Under the pieces are notes generated by a model. That model worked only from the letters and a program-made list of their open reading frames with translations, ran no database searches and had not been told where the DNA came from. This document shows positions 1-7,725 of a stretch of 64,000 nucleotides of DNA, piece by piece; the stretch's first letter is position 1, and every line of letters starts with the position of its first letter. Where the stretch lies: the NCBI GenBank assembly GCA_900550235.1, contig URRQ01000005.1, positions 1 through 64,000 of the forward strand, written 5' to 3'. A program made the position numbers and the translations under genes. Origin of the DNA: an uncultured Lachnospiraceae bacterium (GTDB lineage: Bacteria > Bacillota > Clostridia > Lachnospirales > Lachnospiraceae).

Positions 1-42
1 AAATATCGTCAAAGCTAGTAAAATCAATAGATTTAGGCTTGA

Positions 43-234
43 CAGAATAGGAAGGACTTGAATCTTGCTATCAGTCATGTGAATTCTGCTCCTGTTGAAT
101 TACTAGGCGGTAAAAGCCCATTAGAACTTACTGATTTTATGTACCATGATCTTTACAAAAAGTTATACGATTTCGGCATTCAACAGATTGATAAAGATCA
201 TGTGATTTTAAAACCATACCTGTTAAAAAAATAA
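43..234 (+). pseudogene. IS30-type transposase, C-terminal remnant
   Basis: About 63 codons remain open, reading VNSAPVELLGGKSPLEL in the middle and ending KPYLLKK. I recognise this as the tail of the IS30-type transposases frequent in Lachnospiraceae: a (V/I)NS-P segment, an L-x-G-K-S/T-P segment, then a terminal L-x-P-x-L-L-K. The same frame carries stops at 16-21, 28-30, 34-36 and 40-42, so the copy is degraded and not merely cut by the window edge. The family assignment rests on the tail only and could be another DDE transposase family. Confidence 0.5.
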
Positions 235-566
235 ACATATAAAATAAAACAAAAAACAACAGGCGACTGTCTATGCAACTGAATAGCGCCCCATTCGCAA
301 GTGGAATTTAGTCCTACACCTTTTAAAACCACGACTAAACTCCGCTTTTTTGTGATGCAAAAAAACAGGTCTTTGGCAGTCATCCTATTGTTTTATATTC
401 CTTATTGTAACATTGAATTCCACTTTATAAAACAGAAAAAGTAGCAATTATCCCTTTTTGTAAGAGTAATTGCCACTTTCATTCTTCTCTTTTTCAAAGT
501 GGAAATAAACTTTTCACTTCACTATATTTATTCTTGAATAGTATTATCGAATAACTATTCAAAAAA
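235..566. other. Gene-free stretch with hairpins, probable IS flank
   Basis: No plausible gene is seen. There is an imperfect hairpin at 301-345 (13-base arms GTGGAATTTAGTC / GACTAAACTCCGC, followed by T6) that could end transcription from the transposase remnant. The 9-10 base word AAGTGGAA(TT) occurs at 299-308, inverted at 416-425, and again at 497-504; such inverted words may be leftovers of an insertion-sequence end. A second inverted repeat (AGTAGCAATTA / TAATTGCCACT) lies near 438-476. The function of these elements is not determined from sequence. Confidence 0.4.
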
Positions 567-596
567 TAGCCCCGAAAATCGGGGCTACATTTTTGT
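567..596 (-). terminator. Rho-independent terminator of infC-rpmI-rplT
   Basis: A perfect 9-bp stem (TAGCCCCGA / TCGGGGCTA) with a 3-base loop is flanked by A and T runs on both sides. It lies 8 bases beyond the rplT stop, so it ends the L20 operon and could also work in the other direction. Confidence 0.85.
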
Positions 597-603
597 TTTT
601 CTA

Positions 604-957
604 TTAGAATGCTTTTTTAGCAACTTCAGCTAAAGCTGTAAATCCTGCTGCATCATTTACTGCCATGTCAGCTAAGATTTTTCTGTTGATTTCAACGTTA
701 GCAACTTTTAATCCGTGCATTAATTTGCTGTAAGATAAACCATTCATTCTTGCAGCTGCATTGATACGAGCGATCCATAACTGTCTCATCTGACGTTTAC
801 GCTGTTTTCTTCCTGCGTAAGCAGATGTTAAAGCTCTCATTACAGACTGTTTTGCAACTCTGTACTGTTTAGATCTTGCTCCTCTATATCCTTTTGCCAG
901 TTTTAATGTTCTGTTATGTTTCTTTTTAGCGTTCATTCCGCCTTTAATTCTTGCCAT
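604..957 (-). CDS. rplT: 50S ribosomal protein L20
   Basis: L20 binds 23S rRNA early in assembly of the large subunit and, in this operon type, also represses its own mRNA by binding the leader. The 117-residue product has the family's usual length. It begins [15 protein letters not shown], has the basic helical N-terminal half that threads into rRNA ([23 protein letters not shown]) split here by description only as residues 36-58, and the conserved [10 protein letters not shown] segment near residue 61. An AGGAGG site precedes the ATG. It is the last gene of infC-rpmI-rplT, 34 bases after rpmI, and is followed directly by a strong terminator. Confidence 0.98.
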   Translation of the reverse strand: MARIKGGMNAKKKHNRTLKLAKGYRGARSKQYRVAKQSVMRALTSAYAGRKQRKRQMRQLWIARINAAARMNGLSYSKLMHGLKVANVEINRKILADMAVNDAAGFTALAEVAKKAF

Positions 958-991
958 TTCTTAGTCCTCCTTAATCTTCCAAATCTTCATC

Positions 992-1189
992 TTATAAGTA
1001 TGGTAATACTTTCTTCATGTTCTTTACATTTGTAGCATCTGTAATAGTTGCTTTTCTAAGATTTCTTTTTCTCTTTGTAGATTTCTTAGTTAAGATATGG
1101 CTTTTGTAAGCTTTGTTTCTCTTTAACATTCCTGAAGCTGTTTTTTTGAAGCGCTTTGCAGCAGCTCTATTTGTTTTAATTTTTGGCAT
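992..1189 (-). CDS. rpmI: 50S ribosomal protein L35
   Basis: L35 is a small basic protein of the large ribosomal subunit. The 65-residue product starts [17 protein letters not shown] and contains the lysine-rich stretch [15 protein letters not shown] typical of the family. The ATG at 1189 has a strong AAGGAGGA site 8 bases upstream; an upstream in-frame start at 1231 would add residues absent from all L35 proteins and has no ribosome binding site, so it was not used. It is the middle gene between infC and rplT, the standard order in Firmicutes. Confidence 0.97.
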   Translation of the reverse strand: MPKIKTNRAAAKRFKKTASGMLKRNKAYKSHILTKKSTKRKRNLRKATITDATNVKNMKKVLPYL

Positions 1190-1244
1190 AATAGTATCCT
1201 CCTTAATTGTATGGTGGTGTAATATCCACACTTTTGTTTTATGT

Positions 1245-1751
1245 TTAACGTTTTTCAGTTAAAACCATGCTCATGCTTCTTCCTTCCATCTTTGGAACTT
1301 TTTCAACAGAAGCAACATCTTTTAACATATCAGCAAAATCATCTAAGATATGTTTGCTTGACTGTACATGTGCCATTTCTCTTCCTCGGAAACGAAGTGT
1401 AACTTTCACTTTATTTCCTTTTGCGATAAATTTCTTTGCGTTATTGACTTTTGTATTTAAGTCATTCACATCAATGTTCGGTGATAAACGTACCTCTTTC
1501 ACCTCAACAGTTTTCTGTTTTTTCTTCGCTTCTTTTTCTTTTCTTGCCAGCTCGTATCTATATTTTCCATAATCAATAATCTTACATACCGGCGGTTTTG
1601 CTGTTGGAGCAATCTTAACAAGATCAAGTTCTGCTTCTTGTGCAAGCTTCATTGCTTCTCTTGAAGACATGATTCCTAACTGTGCTCCGTCTTCACCAAT
1701 CACACGTACTTCTTTGTCTCTGATCTGCTCATTAATCATTAATTCGTTAAT
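1245..1751 (-). CDS. infC: Translation initiation factor IF-3, probable ATT start
   Basis: IF-3 keeps the 30S subunit free and proofreads the start codon. The 168-residue reading has the N-domain motif [14 protein letters not shown], the linker rich in K/E (about 75-90) and the C-domain with [13 protein letters not shown] chose the ATT at 1749-1751 as start: a GGAGG lies 9 bases upstream of it (1761-1765), whereas the first in-frame ATG (1739) is 21 bases from that site and has none of its own. An ATT start fits the known autoregulation in which IF-3 discriminates against its own AUU codon. The ATG version would be 164 residues. First gene of the L20 operon. Confidence 0.93.
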   Translation of the reverse strand: MNELMINEQIRDKEVRVIGEDGAQLGIMSSREAMKLAQEAELDLVKIAPTAKPPVCKIIDYGKYRYELARKEKEAKKKQKTVEVKEVRLSPNIDVNDLNTKVNNAKKFIAKGNKVKVTLRFRGREMAHVQSSKHILDDFADMLKDVASVEKVPKMEGRSMSMVLTEKR

Positions 1752-1766
1752 TGTCGTGTACCTCCA

Positions 1767-1920
1767 TCATAAATCTAAAACATTTCGACACAAAAAAATG
1801 AATAGCACAAACTATCCACTCAAAACATAAATCAACAGATTTCAACTTAATGAACTACTAAATCTATGCAAATATCAAACCATTAGTCACGCGGTTGTGC
1901 TACGGTGAGAGTGGATACTC
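1767..1920 (-). promoter_or_regulatory. L20-type leader with pseudoknot pairing
   Basis: The long 5' UTR of infC holds two complementary pairs in interleaved order. On the RNA, TATCCACTC (1917-1909) pairs with GAGTGGATA (1821-1813), and TAGCACAA (1902-1895) pairs with TTGTGCTA (1810-1803), giving A-B-A'-B', a pseudoknot. The first strand can instead form a local hairpin (AGAGT-ATCC-ACTCT). A T7 run follows the last strand (about 1791-1797), so the alternative fold could attenuate transcription. L20 is known to control this operon through a leader that mimics its 23S rRNA site; the exact Rfam class was not checked. Confidence 0.7.
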
Positions 1921-1949
1921 TACTTTATTTTTTGCTTTTCGCTTTTATT

Positions 1950-1978
1950 AATTTATCATATCTTCCGCTCTATGTCAA
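1950..1978 (-). promoter_or_regulatory. Sigma-A promoter of infC operon
   Basis: A perfect -35 TTGACA is separated by 17 bases from TAAATT (4/6 match to TATAAT). The start would lie about 30 bases before the first strand of the leader pseudoknot. Confidence 0.65.
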
Positions 1979-2040
1979 CATATTTTTTCAATAATTTCAT
2001 AAAACATTGCACACTCGTGCAATCTCCTAATACAGTGTAG

Positions 2041-2079
2041 GAAAAATGCAGGCTACCTTATTTATTTTAGCAGCCTGCA
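2041..2079 (-). terminator. Terminator of the NlpC/P60 gene
   Basis: An 8-bp stem TGCAGGCT / AGCCTGCA with a 17-base loop ends in a T-rich run (TTTTTC on the minus strand), starting 6 bases after the stop codon. Confidence 0.75.
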
Positions 2080-2084
2080 ATTTT

Positions 2085-3197
2085 TTACCAATATCTTCTA
2101 AACCAAGGCGAACCATATACCTTAATCACTTCTACACTTCTCCCCGGCTTTGGTGCATGAATCATTTTCCCTCCGCCAATGTAGATTCCTACATGTCCGC
2201 TATAACATACCAAATCACCCGGAAGTGCATTTGCCATACCTGAAACTCTTTTTCCTCCGGCTCCTTGGGATCCCGAGGTTCTCGGCAGAGAAATTCCTGC
2301 TGCCTGATGCGCTCTCATAGTAAGTCCTGAACAGTCTATGCCTGATCTGGAAGTTCCTCCCCATTTATATGGAACTCCAATATAACTATATGCGGCGCTC
2401 ACAATTGCTGAAGCTTTACCGGAATCCGAAGAAGATTCCCCTTCGCTACTATTTTCTGAATTTGGTTTTGAAGAATTCTCTTCTTGATCTGAAGTATCCT
2501 TATCTGCAGTATTGCTGTCAGGTGAACTTGTGCTGTTCTCTTCCCTTGCCGCCTCTTCCCTCGCAGCTTGTTCTTCCGCGGCTCTTCTTGCCGCCTCTTC
2601 TCTTGCCGCCTCAATCTGCTGATCAAAATCTGCAATTTCTGCTTTCTTAGAATTGATCGTAGCATTAAGCTTTACCTTGTCACTTTCAAATTCAGCCTGC
2701 AGCTTTTCCATATTCTTAAGCTCTGTTTCAAGTGTTTCTTTTAAATCTTTCACTTGATTCTTTGTCTTTTCATATTCCTTTAACATCTCTCTGTCATAGG
2801 AATGTACTTTTTGAATATATTCTGCTGTATTTAACGCTTCTGTGATACTGTCAGACTCAAGAAAGCTTTCGGCAAATCCTGTTTCTCCTGCTTCGTACAT
2901 ATATTTTATTCTAAGAAGCATATCTTCATATTGTCTTTTCTCTTTCTTTTCCGCCTCTTCCAAATCTTTTTGTGCCTGTTCAATTTCTTCCCCTTTTTCT
3001 ACAAGCTTTCCTTCTAATTCATTAATCTTTGTCATGATAGAAGTCAATTCCGATTGAAGCGATGATACCTCGTTTTGTACAGCTTTTTTATTTTGTTCCA
3101 ACTCACTGATGCTTGGGGCTGCCATAGAAGGAGTAACCATAAGAGATGCTGACAATATGGAAACACCTAAAAGCTTTGCCGCTTTTAATTTATTCAT
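2085..3197 (-). CDS. Secreted NlpC/P60 peptidoglycan endopeptidase
   Basis: A cell-wall hydrolase that cleaves stem peptides, probably for daughter-cell separation or wall remodelling. Residues 1-26 form a signal peptide ending SMA-A. Residues about 30-225 are a long coiled coil rich in E/K/Q with an [19 protein letters not shown] stretch, like PcsB/CwlO-type N-domains that are regulated by FtsEX. A low-complexity Ser/Asp/Asn linker (226-258) leads to an NlpC/P60 domain at 262-370 with catalytic Cys289 (DCSGL), His335 (GHVG) and a third polar residue His347. Monocistronic: terminators lie on both sides. A clear AGAGAGG site precedes the ATG. The substrate bond is inferred from the family, not visible. 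Confidence 0.93.
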   Translation of the reverse strand: MNKLKAAKLLGVSILSASLMVTPSMAAPSISELEQNKKAVQNEVSSLQSELTSIMTKINELEGKLVEKGEEIEQAQKDLEEAEKKEKRQYEDMLLRIKYMYEAGETGFAESFLESDSITEALNTAEYIQKVHSYDREMLKEYEKTKNQVKDLKETLETELKNMEKLQAEFESDKVKLNATINSKKAEIADFDQQIEAAREEAARRAAEEQAAREEAAREENSTSSPDSNTADKDTSDQEENSSKPNSENSSEGESSSDSGKASAIVSAAYSYIGVPYKWGGTSRSGIDCSGLTMRAHQAAGISLPRTSGSQGAGGKRVSGMANALPGDLVCYSGHVGIYIGGGKMIHAPKPGRSVEVIKVYGSPWFRRYW

Positions 3198-3335
3198 AAA
3201 TATACTCTACCTCTCTTTTTGTTTTACTCCCTTAGTATAACTTATATGTATCTTATTTTCAATATTAATTTAATACTTTTGTAATATTTTATGCTTTATT
3301 TATATTTTCGCGTAATATTTCGTTCATATTTTTAC

Positions 3336-3366
3336 AAAAAACAGGCTGCAATTTCTTGCAGCCTGT
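3336..3366 (-). terminator. Terminator of the GH112 gene
   Basis: An 11-bp perfect stem (ACAGGCTGCAA / TTGCAGCCTGT) with a 4-base loop and a T6 tail on the minus strand, just after the phosphorylase stop codon. Confidence 0.88.
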
Positions 3367-3381
3367 CTCCTCTATTTTCGA

Positions 3382-5547
3382 TTAAATTTCATACCAAATA
3401 ATCTCATTTGCATCCAAATCAAGATCGAAACTTGTTCCATCTCCTTTGTATACAGTTGTACTCTGTGGTTCATATGTATTATTAACAACACAGTATTTTC
3501 CATTTTTTACATACGCGTGTACTTCAACATTAAAGTTGCTGCTGAACCATCTGTGAAGATTTTCCTCATCATGAGCAGACCAAATAATTGAACGATATAA
3601 AAGTCTGCTGTTTTCAAAGCTGTATGGAAGCCCGCTAATATATACACAACGTCCATTTCCAAACTCATTTACAGCCATCTGTACTTCTTTATCTATCTGT
3701 CTTAAGATTGTTGTTCCATCAAGAGCAAAAATATTCTTTTGACCTTCACCAAAATCAATATCTTTTGTGCAGTCTTCTTTGATAAAGTGATCATGCTCTT
3801 CCCAATTATACTTATCTGTATTCAAATTAAATCCGTTTTCTTTTTCTACACCAAGTGCATTGGCAAGCTGGAAATATCTTCCTTCCCATTGATAAGCAGT
3901 CGGTTCTCCAACTCCGATAAATCCACCGCCATTATAAATGAATTTCTTTACAGCAGTTACAATTGTCTCGTCTTTCCACTCTGCTCCACCACTATGTGCT
4001 GTATATGCACCTCCTACATTGATGATAACATCTACGTCATCTAATACAGACGCATCATTTCTAATATCATCAAAACTGATAAAACGTACATCAAACGGAG
4101 CTCCTGACAAAGTCTCAATGATTCCTGCATAAGAATAGTTTTGTTTCTGATATAATGCGTGATGAACCATATGCGGTCCCCATGCTCTCATTTTTCCCCA
4201 ACAGTTTAAAACTGCAACCGTCTTCACACAATATGGTGTCGTTCCTTTGATATTGTCATATAATGTACGGAATTCATCACATACACTTTCTACATAATCA
4301 ATAAATTCCGGGAATTCCATGGCAAGTTTCAAATATCCGCCATATCCGATTCTATCGATCGGTTTTCTTAAAATCGCACGACGGGCTGTAACCCAATTTA
4401 CTTTTGCCTCTTTTACAGGATCTCCACCTTCATGGAATGTATCCGGGAAGAAATATGGAAGGAATCTTCCTTCAGTATATTTTACATTCGGAATATCACT
4501 AATCAAACGAAGTGTAGAACCATTTCCAACACTACCTACTACCGCATCCAATCCAATAGATTTAAATTCTTCCATAAAAGGTTCTGTTCCAATCCAATGA
4601 TCTCCCAAAAACATCATTGCTTCTTTACCAAGTTCATGTGTTAAGTCAACCATCTCTTTTGCAAGCTTAGCAACTTCTCTTCTCTGAAATGCTTGAAAAT
4701 CTTTGAATTCTTTGGAAGGAATTCGATATTGATTATTCATATATCCTTGATCGATAATATATTCCGGACGGAATTTATATCCTACTTCCTGTTCAAACTG
4801 TTCCAAAATGTATGGGCTGACAGAAGCTGAATATCCGTACCAGTCTACATATTTCTCTCTCGCAAGTTCATCAAAAATCAATGTAAACTGATGGAAAAAT
4901 GTTGTGTAACGAATCACATCGATATGCGGATTATCTTCAATATATTTACGAAGACGTTTCATTGTAAATTCTCTCGTCTTCGGCTGGCGTACGTCAAAAG
5001 TAATCTGTTTTTCTACTCCCTGCCAGTCATTGACAACGGCATTGTACATATGTACCGGATCCCACATAATATATGCCAAAAAACTTACCGTATAATCATG
5101 AAATTCCTTTGCATTGTGGATTGTTACATCTCCACTCTCTTCACTATATTCCCATTCTTTCGTTGGAACAACTTCTCCTGTCGTTCTATCAATCACTTCC
5201 CACCATCTAGTGATATCATCATTGGAATTCACCTTAAGCATATCCGGATAGAGGTGATCCATTAAATGGATGGAAAGCTCTGTTCCTGTTGCTGTATAAA
5301 AAGATGTCATAATATACATCTGCTGAATCTCATCCGGATTCGCTTTTGCCCATGCATTGTCTTTTCTCGTTGTGTAATATGTAGAATACACTTTCGCATC
5401 TACATCACGAAGTTCTTCTGGGTAGTCCGTTCCATCGCAGTCACGAATTGCGTCCGCACCCCAACGTTCTACCAAATCCAATGTTTCTTTTACAACATCA
5501 ACATCTGTAGGGATTGTTACCCTTCCTTTTTTCTTATCGTTTCCCAT
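3382..5547 (-). CDS. lnpA: GH112 galactosyl-N-acetylhexosamine phosphorylase
   Basis: Phosphorolyses galacto-N-biose or lacto-N-biose to galactose-1-phosphate plus the N-acetylhexosamine, letting a gut bacterium use mucin and milk glycan cores inside the cell. The 721-residue length and whole-protein character match GH112: an N-terminal TIM barrel with the FLGDHWIGTEPF segment (Asp316 fits the catalytic Asp of Bifidobacterium LnpA), then a beta-rich and a glutamine-amidotransferase-like fold (ALGVEKENGF region). No signal peptide, so cytoplasmic. A GGAT site precedes the ATG. Unlike the bifidobacterial lnpABCD cluster, no sugar transporter, kinase or epimerase gene is adjacent. A related GH112 activity, galactosyl-rhamnose phosphorolysis, cannot be excluded. 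Confidence 0.9.
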   Translation of the reverse strand: MGNDKKKGRVTIPTDVDVVKETLDLVERWGADAIRDCDGTDYPEELRDVDAKVYSTYYTTRKDNAWAKANPDEIQQMYIMTSFYTATGTELSIHLMDHLYPDMLKVNSNDDITRWWEVIDRTTGEVVPTKEWEYSEESGDVTIHNAKEFHDYTVSFLAYIMWDPVHMYNAVVNDWQGVEKQITFDVRQPKTREFTMKRLRKYIEDNPHIDVIRYTTFFHQFTLIFDELAREKYVDWYGYSASVSPYILEQFEQEVGYKFRPEYIIDQGYMNNQYRIPSKEFKDFQAFQRREVAKLAKEMVDLTHELGKEAMMFLGDHWIGTEPFMEEFKSIGLDAVVGSVGNGSTLRLISDIPNVKYTEGRFLPYFFPDTFHEGGDPVKEAKVNWVTARRAILRKPIDRIGYGGYLKLAMEFPEFIDYVESVCDEFRTLYDNIKGTTPYCVKTVAVLNCWGKMRAWGPHMVHHALYQKQNYSYAGIIETLSGAPFDVRFISFDDIRNDASVLDDVDVIINVGGAYTAHSGGAEWKDETIVTAVKKFIYNGGGFIGVGEPTAYQWEGRYFQLANALGVEKENGFNLNTDKYNWEEHDHFIKEDCTKDIDFGEGQKNIFALDGTTILRQIDKEVQMAVNEFGNGRCVYISGLPYSFENSRLLYRSIIWSAHDEENLHRWFSSNFNVEVHAYVKNGKYCVVNNTYEPQSTTVYKGDGTSFDLDLDANEIIWYEI

Positions 5548-5609
5548 TCACTTATATCCTTTCCCGTTTTTTACGCAATGGTACACTTCGCATCATTATC
5601 ATTATATCA

Positions 5610-6524
5610 TTATTCTTGATTTATTTCTATGTCTTTCTGCGGTTCCATAAAGATGTTTCGAATCTTTACATAAGAAGCAGCACCACAGGTAGCACAAACA
5701 ACTGTAGTCACAACAACTCTTATATAGCTTTGGAAAATCCATGTAAAAATATCAGCTTCCGTTGCAATTACCGACACCAGATTCGCACACACATGGAATA
5801 AAATCGGAGCTTTCAGACTACCATATTTTTCATACAACCATGCCATAATGCAACCAACCAAAAAGCCATACAATCCTTGCACAAGATTTCCATGGTACAT
5901 TCCAAACACCAATCCACTTACTACGATAGCTTGTCTCGGTCCGATCATACATCGGATTCTTCTGTAGATCAATCCTCGGAACATTAATTCTTCTGCAATT
6001 GGAACAATAATTCCCAGTCCAATTAGTTCCACAATAAAATTCCCTGCATACAGCGCTTCACTGGCAGATTGGTAAGATTCGCTGTAGGAGCCTAGATTGC
6101 TCAACAATAAAATATTATTAAACGCAATGTTGGCAACCACACTAAACACCACAATAAAAACGTATCTTCCTGCTTTGGCTTTTGGGACCTGCGGAATTCC
6201 TAACCTTAATTCATATTTCTTATCCCTACAGAACATCCAAACAAAAAACGGAATGACACACAATGCTGAAAACGCTGTAATCAACGCCAAATGCTGCATA
6301 TACTGTTCCAAAAGCATATTCATCGCTTCTTCACTTACATACATCTGCTGCATATTTTGGATATTTTCCAACTGTTCCATATCCAATCCTTCCATCAGCA
6401 TCGGAAGATTTTGAAGCACTACTGCTATAATCGCTACGATCTGCACGATCAAAGATACTCCAAAATACACAAGAAATGGTGAAATTAGAGAGAAAAACCC
6501 TCTTCTTTTTACATTTTGCGGCAT
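5610..6524 (-). CDS. CPBP family intramembrane metalloprotease
   Basis: Integral membrane protein of the CPBP (CAAX protease and bacteriocin-processing, Abi) family. About eight hydrophobic segments are seen. The three family motifs are present: EELMFRG (EExxxR), the GMYHGN segment and the FHVCAN segment with their histidines and asparagine, all near residues 177-265. The acidic region at residues 45-70 (methionine/glutamate rich) lies between the first two membrane spans. Target unknown; members process peptides, act in bacteriocin self-immunity or have no known substrate. It sits alone between the GH112 gene and alaX, with its own GAGG site, and no bacteriocin gene is nearby. Confidence 0.88.
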   Translation of the reverse strand: MPQNVKRRGFFSLISPFLVYFGVSLIVQIVAIIAVVLQNLPMLMEGLDMEQLENIQNMQQMYVSEEAMNMLLEQYMQHLALITAFSALCVIPFFVWMFCRDKKYELRLGIPQVPKAKAGRYVFIVVFSVVANIAFNNILLLSNLGSYSESYQSASEALYAGNFIVELIGLGIIVPIAEELMFRGLIYRRIRCMIGPRQAIVVSGLVFGMYHGNLVQGLYGFLVGCIMAWLYEKYGSLKAPILFHVCANLVSVIATEADIFTWIFQSYIRVVVTTVVCATCGAASYVKIRNIFMEPQKDIEINQE

Positions 6525-6564
6525 AATTCTTTCCTCACTTTCATAGAAACCATTCTACTTCTCA

Positions 6565-7725
6565 TTAGGAAAAGTTGCAAATAAAATAATTATAAATTTC
6601 TTCGCCAATTCCAGTTACAGATCCTTGCACCATCTCAGGTTTTCCGCCGCCTCGGCCATGAAACTTTCCATTCATAAGTTTTGCAGCCTCTCTTGTATCC
6701 ATTGTTTTACTTCCAATTACATAACGGTAACCTTCTTCATCATTTCCTGTGAATACAGCACAGATTCCGACTTTTCTTTCAAGGACAAGATTCACAAGTT
6801 CTCGAGGTTCATTTCCGCTTAAGCCTCGTTCTATTAGACAAACAGCTTTTTCTCCTTCTGTAATTTCCTTTGCTTTATAAGTAAGAAGTTGCATCTGCAG
6901 TTTCCCAATTTCTTGTTTTAAGCTCTGTTTTTCCTCTTTCAAATGCTCTACCATATCGTAAACTTCATGTTCTTTTGCAGAAAATGAAACTGCGATATTC
7001 TTTACACTTGTTTCTTTTTCACTATAATCTGCAAGTGCTCGAAAACCGCTCAACATCGAAATACGGACTCCACCTTTATAGTTTTGGATATTCGTTAACT
7101 TGATCAAACCAATTTCTCCTGTTCGATGCATATGCGGCGCACAACATGCACAACAATCATATCCCTCAATCAAAATAATACGAACTTGTCCTTCAATCTC
7201 AATTTTACTTCTGTATGTAATTTTTTCCAATTCCTCACTTGTTGGACAAAGCGTCTGAATCTCAATATTACGAAAAACAGCTTCATTCGCCAAATACTCA
7301 ATTTCTTTCATCTGCTCTTTTGTAAAAACACCGTTAAAATCCATTGTCACGTCATCTTTTCCGAGATGAAATCCCACGTTATCATACCCATACATCTTGT
7401 GGATCAAACCAGAAACTATATGTTCTCCTGAATGCTGCTGCATTCTTACAAATCTCTCTTCCCAATCAAGAGCACCTTCTACCGTTTCACCTACTGCAAT
7501 CGGTTCTTTTGTATAGTGGTAGATCACTCCATCTTTTTCATGCGTATCAAATACATGAACTCCATTTAAAGTTCCAATATCACCGCTTTGTCCGCCTCCC
7601 TCAGGAAAAAAGGCAGTTCTATCAAGAACTACCTTATAAATGTCTCCCGATTGTTCACAGGCTGTTACTGTTGCAGTGAATGTTTTCATATATCCATCCT
7701 GATAAAACAATTTCTCCGTCATCAT
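6565..7725 (-). CDS. alaX: AlaX-type alanyl-tRNA editing hydrolase with DHHA1 domain
   Basis: Free-standing hydrolase that removes wrongly attached Ser or Gly from tRNA-Ala. The N-domain has FFPEGGGQSGD (residues 37-47), the zinc-binding pair in QQHSGEHIVSG and a CCACCAPH segment, all from the AlaRS editing domain. A central coiled coil (about 245-285) leads to a C-terminal DHHA1 domain with the GRGGGKPEMVQGS motif. The 386-residue length fits the long AlaX class. Its ATG overlaps the last base of the argS stop (TAATG), so the two are translationally coupled. There is no aminoacylation domain. Confidence 0.9.
   Translation of the reverse strand: MMTEKLFYQDGYMKTFTATVTACEQSGDIYKVVLDRTAFFPEGGGQSGDIGTLNGVHVFDTHEKDGVIYHYTKEPIAVGETVEGALDWEERFVRMQQHSGEHIVSGLIHKMYGYDNVGFHLGKDDVTMDFNGVFTKEQMKEIEYLANEAVFRNIEIQTLCPTSEELEKITYRSKIEIEGQVRIILIEGYDCCACCAPHMHRTGEIGLIKLTNIQNYKGGVRISMLSGFRALADYSEKETSVKNIAVSFSAKEHEVYDMVEHLKEEKQSLKQEIGKLQMQLLTYKAKEITEGEKAVCLIERGLSGNEPRELVNLVLERKVGICAVFTGNDEEGYRYVIGSKTMDTREAAKLMNGKFHGRGGGKPEMVQGSVTGIGEEIYNYFICNFS

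Noticed and set aside
198..383. Open frame on the minus strand, 61 residues
   Set aside because: Overlaps the transposase remnant and hairpin, no ribosome binding site, no family resemblance.
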